Source: CAZHMN01 sp964533705 (lineage in GTDB: Bacteria > Electryoneota > B3-LCP). From it: a DNA stretch of 24,081 nucleotides. The stretch lies in contig CAZHMN010000044.1 of the NCBI GenBank assembly GCA_964533705.1, forward strand, positions 1 through 24,081, in the 5' to 3' direction. The notes beneath the pieces are model-generated. The model made no database searches. It was not told the origin of the DNA and worked only from the letters and a program-made list of their open reading frames with translations. This document shows, in pieces, positions 1-6,580 of this stretch (its first letter is position 1; every line of letters begins with the position of its first letter). Position numbers and translations under genes: made by a program.

Positions 1-29
1 GGTGGAGGATTAGCAGCCGGTATCTTCAG

Positions 30-110
30 ATCAGGCAAAGCCTGATGTCATTCCGGAAGGGCTTCAGCCTTATCCGGAATCCAAAATGTAGAGCGGCAGC
101 ATGCTGCCGC
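30..110. repeat. Cluster of three palindromic hairpins
   Basis: Three inverted repeats stand one after another. The first is a 7-bp stem with a 3-nt loop (30-46). The second is a long hairpin at 50-80 with outer arms ATTCCGGA/TCCGGAAT and an inner GGCT/AGCC stem. The third is a perfect 18-bp palindrome, GCGGCAGCATGCTGCCGC, at 93-110. No T-run follows any of them on the + strand. They look like REP-type intergenic repeats or the end of an upstream transcription unit. Copies elsewhere in the genome cannot be seen from this window. Confidence 0.6.
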
Positions 111-127
111 CATCTGGGGAAACAACC

Positions 128-316
128 ATGAATGATCTCATCAAAGTAGACGATTGGGACTATGACAAGAAGATGGAGATAGAACTGGAGTACCAGGCAA
201 CACTGACAATCCAGCAAAGGTTTGAGATGCTAATAAGGCTGATGCGGGACAAAAACGAATATCTGTTGAAGAATGGGCTGCTGAGGCCGTTTGAGATTTC
301 TTCACGTGCTGAGTAA
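128..316 (+). CDS. Small hypothetical protein upstream of the AlbA_2 gene
   Basis: A 62-residue charged protein without a signal peptide or membrane segment. The ATG at 128 is preferred because GGGGA lies a few bases upstream; an in-frame ATG at 101 falls inside a palindrome and would add nine poorly coded residues. The C-terminal half (QQRFEMLIRLMRDKNEYLL, then RPFEI) is predicted helical. From memory it resembles small antitoxin-like proteins found in front of nucleotidyltransferase genes, but this is only an impression. It ends 11 bp before the next gene, which has its own AGGAGAGG ribosome site, so the two are probably co-transcribed. No function is assigned. Confidence 0.55.
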   Translation: MNDLIKVDDWDYDKKMEIELEYQATLTIQQRFEMLIRLMRDKNEYLLKNGLLRPFEISSRAE

Positions 317-327
317 AGGAGAGGACA

Positions 328-1560
328 ATGTCAGATTTATCTTTTTTCCAAAAACCAGTATCCCAGCTAAAATATTCAGATATCGAATGGTTGGTGAACG
401 AAGAACGAATGCCAGAAAGCTATAACCTTGACTATAAAAGAGATAACTATGAAAGAAATAAGACTGATGAGTTAGCAAAGGATATTTCCGCACTGGCTAA
501 TACTTCGGGAGGATGGCTGGTTTTGGGTGTGGAAGAAGACAAGAACTCGAATGAAGGAGAGACATACCCAGGGGAGATAGTTGGTATAGAAAACGAAAAG
601 GATATTAAGAAAAGAATTACCGATAGGATTATCAATTCTATCATGCCCCACCCTCAAGTCCAATTCAGCAGTTTAATAGAAATACCCGACAAGAAAAATC
701 GAGCGGTATTAGTAGTTTATGTTCCAAAGTCCTTTGATTCGTTGCACATGGTCGTGCTGAAACATAAAAACCGCTATTATAAACGCTACCACGACCAGAA
801 TGGGCCGATGGATGAGTATGAAGTGAGAACGAGATATGAGATGATAGGGAAAGGTGAAAAGTATTTAGACGACAGGCTGGCGAAAAATAGCAATGAGGCG
901 TTAAAACAATTACATCCCGACGAGAAGGGAGCTATTGCCGTTTCTGTTGTGTCTGCATTTGCAGACCTAAAATGCCGAGATCTCAATCTGGTAAACAGTC
1001 TCGTTCATAATCCCAATGAGAGGTGTGACCCCCGGATCTTGATAATGGGCATAGGAGGTTCATGTGCACCCCAACGAAAAATGGACTGCATTCAAAAGGT
1101 AAATGACCGGCAACGGACAAGTGCTGTAATGAGATTTTACTTTGACGGTGCAATATCATATGCAACCTCGAGGATCTTTGGGCTCGGCCAAGATGGTCAA
1201 GAACGGCGGCTTTATTCACACGATGTAGTATACGAAATATTTCATATCATGAGCATCTTTGCCGACTATTACATAAAGAATGGATATTTTGGCTACATTA
1301 AAATAAGAATAGATATTAAAGATCTGCCCAAATCAAGATTCGTATTTCGGTGTAATGATGATTTATTTTTAGCCAACCATTCTATTGAATTTGATCGCCC
1401 TTTTCTTCCAGTAATTAAAAGAATCCAAGTACCTGATCTTTTGGAGCAAAGAAAAAATCTTGCTGATGAATGCTTGCTGCCGCTCTTTTATGAGGCTGGT
1501 TTGGATGAAACCCACTTGGCAAGATACTGCTGGGACAGCAATAATCAACCACTTAGATAA
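328..1560 (+). CDS. AlbA_2 / Schlafen-type putative nucleic-acid-binding protein
   Basis: A 410-residue soluble protein. Residues about 20-150 fit the AlbA_2 (Schlafen AAA_4) fold: an ES...LDYK motif near residues 30-37, then the helix ending in DISALANTSGGWLVLGVEE, then a strand-rich part ending in a basic YKRYH segment. AlbA_2 proteins bind or cleave nucleic acids, and many sit in defence or regulatory loci. The remaining ~250 residues match no family I recognise. AGGAGAGG lies just before ATG 328. The gene is visibly richer in A+T than asnS, which starts 6 bp after it, suggesting horizontal acquisition. The AlbA_2 call is fairly secure; a defence role is inference. Confidence 0.75.
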   Translation: MSDLSFFQKPVSQLKYSDIEWLVNEERMPESYNLDYKRDNYERNKTDELAKDISALANTSGGWLVLGVEEDKNSNEGETYPGEIVGIENEKDIKKRITDRIINSIMPHPQVQFSSLIEIPDKKNRAVLVVYVPKSFDSLHMVVLKHKNRYYKRYHDQNGPMDEYEVRTRYEMIGKGEKYLDDRLAKNSNEALKQLHPDEKGAIAVSVVSAFADLKCRDLNLVNSLVHNPNERCDPRILIMGIGGSCAPQRKMDCIQKVNDRQRTSAVMRFYFDGAISYATSRIFGLGQDGQERRLYSHDVVYEIFHIMSIFADYYIKNGYFGYIKIRIDIKDLPKSRFVFRCNDDLFLANHSIEFDRPFLPVIKRIQVPDLLEQRKNLADECLLPLFYEAGLDETHLARYCWDSNNQPLR

Positions 1561-1566
1561 TCCCCC

Positions 1567-2859
1567 ATGACCCAAACCTACATCTCCGACATTGCTGAAA
1601 AAGCCGGCCAGGAGGTCGAACTGCGCGGCTGGCTCTACCACCTGCGCTCCTCCGGCAAGCTCAAATTCCTGCAGGTGCGGGACGGCACCGGCATCATCCA
1701 GTGCGTTATGTCCAAAAAGGACGTTTCTGAAGCCACCTGGCAAGCCGGAGAAGCTCTAACCCAGGAAACCTCCATCATCGTCCAGGGCAAGGTCAATAAG
1801 GATGATCGCGCCCCCGGCGGTTACGAAATCTGGCTTTCCGATCTGCAGATCATAGGGACGTCGGTGGATTACCCCATCACCCCCAAGGAGCACGGCGACG
1901 CCTTCCTGTTAGATCACCGTCATCTCTGGATTCGCTCCCGGCGGCAGCATGCTATTCTCAGGGTGCGCCACCATGTCATCCGCGCCATTCGCGATTTCTT
2001 TGACGAGCGCGGTTTCACCATGCTGGATGCGCCTATCTTCACCCCTTCCGCAGCCGAAGGCACTACGACGCTCTTTGAGACCGACTATTTCGGAGATAAA
2101 GCCTACCTTTCCCAGTCCGGTCAGCTCTACATGGAACCGGGCTGCGCCGCCTTCGGCAAGGTCTATTGCTTCGGACCCACCTTCCGGGCGGAGAAATCGA
2201 AAACCCGCAAGCACCTGACCGAATTCTGGATGGTGGAGCCGGAAGTGGCTTTCATGGACTTAGAGGGTTGCATTGAGCTGGGTGAGGATTTCATCTGCTT
2301 CATCGTGGAACGCGCCCTGGAACGGTGCAAACCCCAACTTGAAGTTCTGGAACGGGATCTATCCAAGCTTGAAAGCATCAAAAAGCCCTTTCCCCGCATA
2401 CGTTACGATGAAGCCGTTAAACTGCTGAATGACAAGGGAATTAAATTAAAATACGGCGAGGATTTCGGCGCACCGCACGAGGAAGCGCTCGTTGAGGGCT
2501 ACGACCGACCCGTGGTCGTCCACCGTTTTCCCGCCGATATCAAAGCCTTCTATATGAAAACGGACCCCGAAAACCCAAAATTGTCCTTATCGGCTGATTT
2601 CATCGCTCCGGAAGGGTATGGTGAGATCATCGGCGGCAGCCAGCGCGAGGATGATCTGGAGATAATCGAGCAAAAAATCCGGTCGCACAATCTGCCCCGG
2701 GAGGCCTTTGAATGGTACCTTGACGTGCGACGATACGGCACTTTCCCCCACTCTGGCTTTGGACTGGGACTGGAACGCACCGTATCCTGGATCTGCGGCA
2801 TACGCCACATCAGGGAAACCATCCCTTTCCCGCGGCTTATGCACAGGTTGAAACCCTAA
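1567..2859 (+). CDS. asnS: Asparagine--tRNA ligase
   Basis: A 430-residue class IIb aminoacyl-tRNA synthetase that charges tRNA-Asn with asparagine in the cytoplasm. The N-terminal ~110 residues form the OB-fold anticodon-binding domain (VELRGWLYHLRSSGKLKFLQ, then RDGTGIIQ). Class II motif 2 is FRAEKSKTRKHLTEFWMVEP at about residues 207-226, and its HLTEFWMVEPE stretch separates AsnRS from AspRS. Motif 3 is GFGLGLERTVSWICG, and the protein ends IPFPR..HRLKP, as compact AsnRS enzymes do. The length matches short bacterial and archaeal forms. There is no clear Shine-Dalgarno before ATG 1567. Composition changes abruptly from the preceding AlbA_2 gene, so asnS is the ancestral resident here. Confidence 0.96.
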   Translation: MTQTYISDIAEKAGQEVELRGWLYHLRSSGKLKFLQVRDGTGIIQCVMSKKDVSEATWQAGEALTQETSIIVQGKVNKDDRAPGGYEIWLSDLQIIGTSVDYPITPKEHGDAFLLDHRHLWIRSRRQHAILRVRHHVIRAIRDFFDERGFTMLDAPIFTPSAAEGTTTLFETDYFGDKAYLSQSGQLYMEPGCAAFGKVYCFGPTFRAEKSKTRKHLTEFWMVEPEVAFMDLEGCIELGEDFICFIVERALERCKPQLEVLERDLSKLESIKKPFPRIRYDEAVKLLNDKGIKLKYGEDFGAPHEEALVEGYDRPVVVHRFPADIKAFYMKTDPENPKLSLSADFIAPEGYGEIIGGSQREDDLEIIEQKIRSHNLPREAFEWYLDVRRYGTFPHSGFGLGLERTVSWICGIRHIRETIPFPRLMHRLKP

Positions 2860-2888
2860 GATGATGATCGAAAGGTTAAAAACTATAG

Positions 2889-4028
2889 ATGTTGCCTGAA
2901 ATTTTATTCCTGGCATGCGCATTAATCCTGCTCTACACCTACTTCGGCTACATCCTATTAATACAGCTACTCGGCGCAATCAGGCCTTCAATGCCAAAAA
3001 ATAGAAACTCGTGGACTCCGACGGTCAGTTTCATCATCGCCGCCAGGAACGAAGAAAAGCACATTCAGCAGAAACTCCAGAACACCTTAAACCTCGATTA
3101 TCCCGCAGAAAAGCTCGAAATCATCATCGCTTCCGACGCTTCGGATGATGATACAGAAACGATAGCCGCTAAGTATTCCGATCGCGGGGTGAAGGTCGTC
3201 CGATTGCAAAAACGGGCCGGAAAGACCGCCGCCCAGAATGCTGCCGTCCGCCAGGCCTCAGGCGAAATCCTGATCTTCTCCGACGCAACGACCCACTACC
3301 GGCCGGACGTCCTGCGCCGGCTACTGGAGATGTTTGACCCGGAGGGACAGGTCGGCTGCGTGTGCGGTCATCTAACCTACCAGGAAGATGCCGACGAGAG
3401 GTATGAAGAGCAACGCTATTATTGGAACAGAGAGGTGAATTTACGCATTATGGAAAGCCGGCTGGGTTTTATCCCCGGAGTCGCTGGTTGTATTTATGCC
3501 GTTCGCAAGAGCGCCTATGTCTTTCTGGAGCCCTATGCCGTCAGCGACTTCTTACAGCCGCTGGCCATCGGTTATCGAGATTTGCGCGTAATATACCAAC
3601 CTGCCGCCGTTGCCATTGAACAACGCAGCCCCGATCTGATCACTGATTTCCACAGGCGTCGCAGGACGATTGCCAGAGCCTTAAACGGCCTCGTGAGAAA
3701 CACCCATTATATCAATCCCTTTAAAAACAAATTCAGGGCCATCCAAATTTTTTCGCACAAGGTTTTGCGCTGGTTCAGTCCATTTTTCCTTATCCTGCTG
3801 GTCATCACCGCCCAATGCCTCGACCTTCCCGGCTTGGGCTTGGTATTACTGACTTTGCTGTGTATCCTGATTTTCACCGGCATGGTAGGGATCGTTGCAC
3901 GCAAACATACGCTGGGTCGATCGCTAAGGGCTCCGGCATTCTTTCTGCTGGCGAACGTCTCATCCATACTTGCGGTGTGGGATTGGCTGCGCGGTGAACA
4001 GTACGTCACCTGGGAACCACAACGATGA
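2889..4028 (+). CDS. Membrane-anchored family 2 glycosyltransferase
   Basis: A 379-residue processive-type GT2 enzyme of the BcsA/PgaC/hyaluronan-synthase-like class. One membrane helix spans about residues 4-27. The GT-A domain begins at TPTVSFIIAARNEEKHI and carries the nucleotide-sugar residues IIASDASDDDT and the DXD-like FSDATTHY. A later cytosolic segment has RRRRTIARALNGL, in the place of the Q/RXXRW-type motif. Two helices follow (about 295-340), with another hydrophobic stretch near 350. It probably transfers or polymerises an extracellular sugar at the inner membrane; the sugar cannot be told. The stop overlaps the acylphosphatase start by 4 bp (ATGA at 4025-4028), so the two are translationally coupled. 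Confidence 0.85.
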   Translation: MLPEILFLACALILLYTYFGYILLIQLLGAIRPSMPKNRNSWTPTVSFIIAARNEEKHIQQKLQNTLNLDYPAEKLEIIIASDASDDDTETIAAKYSDRGVKVVRLQKRAGKTAAQNAAVRQASGEILIFSDATTHYRPDVLRRLLEMFDPEGQVGCVCGHLTYQEDADERYEEQRYYWNREVNLRIMESRLGFIPGVAGCIYAVRKSAYVFLEPYAVSDFLQPLAIGYRDLRVIYQPAAVAIEQRSPDLITDFHRRRRTIARALNGLVRNTHYINPFKNKFRAIQIFSHKVLRWFSPFFLILLVITAQCLDLPGLGLVLLTLLCILIFTGMVGIVARKHTLGRSLRAPAFFLLANVSSILAVWDWLRGEQYVTWEPQR

Positions 4029-4303
4029 ACGACGTCCGAGCGCATATCGTCATCATGGGCAGGGTGCAGGGTGTGGGCTTCCGTTACTTTGCCATAAGCT
4101 GGGCTGAAAGGCTGGGATTAACCGGCTTTGTCCGCAACAATTATGACGGGTCGGTTGAAACCGAGGTGGAAGGGGATCGCTCCGCCGTCGAAGAATACAT
4201 CGCCCAGATGAAACTCGGCCCGCGCTGGAGCCGCGTGACCGACGTAAGAATCGAATACAAACCCTACGAAGGCATCTACAAGAACTTTGACGTAACGAGG
4301 TGA
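4025..4303 (+). CDS. acyP: Acylphosphatase
   Basis: A 92-residue cytosolic acylphosphatase, which hydrolyses carboxyl-phosphate bonds. The P-loop GRVQGVGFRYF contains catalytic Arg20. Asn38 in GFVRNNYDGSVE is the second catalytic residue. The length is typical of the family. The start ATG overlaps the glycosyltransferase stop, and the stop touches the apt start, so this is a tight three-gene unit. No functional link between glycosyl transfer, acylphosphatase and purine salvage is known; the arrangement may only reflect compaction. Confidence 0.92.
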   Translation: MNDVRAHIVIMGRVQGVGFRYFAISWAERLGLTGFVRNNYDGSVETEVEGDRSAVEEYIAQMKLGPRWSRVTDVRIEYKPYEGIYKNFDVTR

Positions 4304-4305
4304 AC

Positions 4306-4830
4306 ATGGCGGATCTGAGATCACTAATTCGCAACGTACCGGATTTCCCCAAGGAAGGAATCGGCTTCAAGGACATCACCACACTGCTGAAGGACGGCCC
4401 GGCGCTGCGCCAGGCAGTTCAGCAGATGTACGAACCGTTCAAAGATGACGGCGTGCAGAAGATCGCCGGCATCGAATCTCGCGGCTTTATCCTGGGCGGA
4501 GCCATGGCTTATGAACTGGGTTTGGGCTTCATCCCCTTCCGCAAGCCGGGCAAGCTGCCTGCCGAAACGATTTCGGAATCTTATGCTCTGGAATACGGCA
4601 CCGATTCTATCGAAATACACGTTGATTCCGTGGAAAAAGGCGAAAAGGTGTTAGTAGTGGACGATCTGCTGGCCACGGGCGGCACGGCGGCGGCGGCCTG
4701 CAAGCTTATTGATCGGCTGGGAGGTATCGTGGTGGGAGTCAGTTTTTTAATCGAACTTTCATTCCTACCCGGGCGAGCCAAGCTGGAGGGCCGGAAGGTC
4801 AATGTGTTGATAGATTACGATAGCGAATAA
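4306..4830 (+). CDS. apt: Adenine phosphoribosyltransferase
   Basis: A 174-residue type I phosphoribosyltransferase that makes AMP from adenine and PRPP in purine salvage. The N-terminal IRNVPDFPKEGIGFKDITTL is the Apt signature, and GIESRGFILGGAMA is the adenine-site loop. VLVVDDLLATGGTAAAA near residues 117-133 is the PRPP-binding motif. ATG 4306 is preferred, with GAGG just upstream; an in-frame GTG at 4300 would overlap the acyP stop and add two residues. The hairpin block beginning at 4836 follows and probably contains the terminator. Confidence 0.95.
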   Translation: MADLRSLIRNVPDFPKEGIGFKDITTLLKDGPALRQAVQQMYEPFKDDGVQKIAGIESRGFILGGAMAYELGLGFIPFRKPGKLPAETISESYALEYGTDSIEIHVDSVEKGEKVLVVDDLLATGGTAAAACKLIDRLGGIVVGVSFLIELSFLPGRAKLEGRKVNVLIDYDSE

Positions 4831-4835
4831 CCTTC

Positions 4836-5124
4836 GGTAGTGCGGGGGCTTGCCCCCGCTTGAGAAAGCCGCCAGGAATCACTTCGTTCCAATCCTGGCG
4901 CAACGTGAACACCCCTTTCGAACCTCGAAAATCCTATCCCATCGTCACTCCCGCGCAAGCGGGAGTCTATTTTTGCTCTTTTATCGGGTCCCCTTCTAAG
5001 GGGCAGCTAAACCGCGCACTAGATAATCCCATCAAACACGACTGCCAGATGCGCCACGAAGTGGCCCCCTCGGGGGAGACATGCAGCACGATATCAACAG
5101 GCGGGGGCAAGCCCCCGCACTACC
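4836..5124. repeat. 289-bp hairpin-rich block with 24-bp inverted ends
   Basis: The 24 bases at 4836-4859 reappear as an exact reverse complement at 5101-5124, and each arm is itself a hairpin (GCGGGGGC/GCCCCCGC, 2-nt loop). Between them lie further stems at 4870-4900 (8 bp), 4947-4966 (8 bp, GCAA loop), 4990-5003 (6 bp), 5053-5065 and 5065-5076. The block fills almost the whole gap between apt and nth, which converge here. I see no protein-coding sequence in it and no obvious target-site duplication. It may be a MITE-like or REP-cluster element, or a shared transcription-stop region. Confidence 0.65.
4947..4975 (+). terminator. Probable terminator of the GT2-acyP-apt unit
   Basis: ACTCCCGC and GCGGGAGT form a perfect 8-bp stem closed by a GCAA tetraloop. 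It is followed after three bases by a T-rich tail (TATTTTT). It lies 117 bp after the apt stop on the same strand. Confidence 0.55.
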
Positions 5125-5127
5125 ATC

Positions 5128-5808
5128 TCATGTATTGTGTTTCCCCTCCCACACGCATTCATCCCGCATAAAACACTCACCGCAGAGCGGTTTTCTGGCC
5201 TGGCAGATGGTTCGCCCGAATTGCAGCAGGTTCATGTGCAGCGAATGCCCTTTTCCTTCGGGCACGTTCGGTTTTAACAGCCAGAAGGCCTTTTCCGCCG
5301 TGGCCGAATCATCCACCCACCCCAGTTTGCGTGAGATGCGGTGCACGTGCGTATCCACCGGGCACAAATCCCGGCCAAAAGACGCCATTAACACCACCGC
5401 CGCCGTTTTGATGCCCACGCCCTTCTGACCGGTCAGCAGTTTCAAGGCGTTCTCATCGTCCATTTCACTTAATCCGGACAATGAAAGACGCCCGAACTGC
5501 TGCTTGACCCATTTCAAAATCGTCTGCATCCGCTGGGCTTTCTGGTTCGATAATCCGGCAATGCGGATGGCTTCCTCGACTTCTCCGACGGGGGCGGCCA
5601 ACACCTCTTCCCAGGTCTCGAACCGCTTTCGCAGGCGCTGAAAAGCCTGATCCCGGAGACTATCGTTGGTATTCTGAGAGAGCAGCGTCTGCATGAGGCT
5701 GTTCAGCGGATCGGACGGCCCCGGCCAGGCTTTGGGGCCCTGATGACGTTCGAACCGATCTAATGCGGTCTTTAATCGTTTTTTCAGGGGTGCATTTCGA
5801 GGATCCAT
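5128..5808 (-). CDS. Endonuclease III-family DNA glycosylase
   Basis: A HhH-GPD base-excision-repair enzyme of about 226 residues from the ATG at 5808; a TTG at 5865 overlapping the rsmG stop would add 19 atypical residues. The helix-hairpin-helix LTGQKGVGIKTAAVVL supplies the Nth-type catalytic Lys. The downstream CPVDTHVHRI supplies the catalytic Asp. The C-terminal Cys-x6-Cys-x2-Cys-x5-Cys ligates a [4Fe-4S] cluster. It is most like nth, but the LSQNTND and PKAWPGPSDPL segments resemble divergent Nth-like proteins, so substrate range is open. It follows rsmG closely on the same strand and is probably co-transcribed with it. Confidence 0.88.
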   Translation of the reverse strand: MDPRNAPLKKRLKTALDRFERHQGPKAWPGPSDPLNSLMQTLLSQNTNDSLRDQAFQRLRKRFETWEEVLAAPVGEVEEAIRIAGLSNQKAQRMQTILKWVKQQFGRLSLSGLSEMDDENALKLLTGQKGVGIKTAAVVLMASFGRDLCPVDTHVHRISRKLGWVDDSATAEKAFWLLKPNVPEGKGHSLHMNLLQFGRTICQARKPLCGECFMRDECVWEGKHNT

Positions 5809-5861
5809 AAAGAAATGACTGCACAAATGTGTAGGCGGCAAATAATGCCTATCCTGTGATT

Positions 5862-6482
5862 TCAAAGCTTGATGATAATTACGTAGAGTGCTCGGTCAAT
5901 CGGCATAAGGCTGACGTTCGCCAAACCCGATCTCTTCAGTTCATTTGCCTCACGAGGGCCGGCGGTTCCCTTGTAAAACCAGCACGCTCCCCCAGAGCGG
6001 ATTAACGGCTTTATTTGGGGGAAAAGTGCGGCTGCCGACCCCGTCCCCCGGGTGGTCACCAAATCATATGCCGAATCCCAATCTCCCTTGACATTGACCT
6101 CTTCCAATCGTCCCCTGACCACCTCGACGTCGGCCAAATTCAGTTCCTCCACCACCCTCTGTAGAAACAGAGTCTTTTTGCGTCTTGGTTCCAGCAAAGT
6201 CATTTTAAAATCGGGACGGACAAATTTCAAAGGTAAGGCGGGAATGCCAGCCCCGCTACCCACGTCCAGCACCCTGGCACCCGAGGGAACGTCCTCCTGG
6301 GAAAGGGGACTTATGGACTGGTAAATCAAATTCTTCAACAAGTTATCAACATCGCGCCCGGAAACAAGATTAGTTACAGAATTCCAATAACTTACGAGAG
6401 AGACGTAGGCTTGACAGAGGCGAGAAAACTCGGAGTTATCCACATTTTGTAGGTTCAATATTTTCTGCATATCAAGCTTCAT
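5862..6482 (-). CDS. rsmG: 16S rRNA (guanine-527-N7)-methyltransferase
   Basis: A 206-residue SAM-dependent methyltransferase (GidB) that makes m7G527 in 16S rRNA. The Rossmann motif I is GARVLDVGSGAGIPALPLK, followed by LLEPRRKKTLFLQRVVEEL and the VTTRGTGSA region, all typical. It lies downstream of mnmG, as in the common mnmG-rsmG pair, but is followed by an endonuclease III gene rather than parA/parB. No Shine-Dalgarno precedes ATG 6482. Its own promoter (6528-6555) and two DnaA boxes lie around its start, so transcription may be sensitive to DnaA. Confidence 0.95.
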   Translation of the reverse strand: MKLDMQKILNLQNVDNSEFSRLCQAYVSLVSYWNSVTNLVSGRDVDNLLKNLIYQSISPLSQEDVPSGARVLDVGSGAGIPALPLKFVRPDFKMTLLEPRRKKTLFLQRVVEELNLADVEVVRGRLEEVNVKGDWDSAYDLVTTRGTGSAAALFPQIKPLIRSGGACWFYKGTAGPREANELKRSGLANVSLMPIDRALYVIIIKL

Positions 6483-6506
6483 TTCAAGGGAAATGAATTA
6501 TCCACA
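6343..6506. promoter_or_regulatory. DnaA-box cluster at the start of rsmG
   Basis: Two exact consensus DnaA boxes, TTATCCACA, occur at 6436-6444 and 6498-6506, both in + orientation and 62 bp apart. A one-mismatch box, TTATCAACA, is at 6343-6351. The first two flank the rsmG start codon. These are the only exact boxes I found by eye in the window; the dnaA-dnaN spacer has only weaker ones. They could regulate rsmG, titrate DnaA, or belong to the origin. Confidence 0.5.
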
Positions 6507-6527
6507 ACGCATCATTTCAGAGGCGGG

Positions 6528-6555
6528 ATTTTAGGCGCCGCAAATCCTCTGTCAA
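6528..6555 (-). promoter_or_regulatory. Sigma70-type promoter of rsmG-nth
   Basis: Reading the minus strand, TTGACA (6555-6550) is separated by 16 bp from TAAAAT (6533-6528), 46 bp before the rsmG start. The -35 is perfect and the -10 differs by one base. An exact DnaA box lies 21 bp downstream of the -10. Confidence 0.6.
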
Positions 6556-6580
6556 GTCTTTTAGGATTTTTTTTGAGGGG

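Noticed and set aside
4860..5171. Open frame of about 100 codons on the + strand through the apt-nth gap
   Set aside because: It runs through stacked hairpin repeats and into the 3' end of nth, has no ribosome site and no family resemblance.
6542..6571. AAATCCT/AGGATTT inverted repeat with T-run after mnmG
   Set aside because: The T-run follows only in the + direction, where no gene needs a terminator, and the repeat overlaps the rsmG promoter; probably coincidental.
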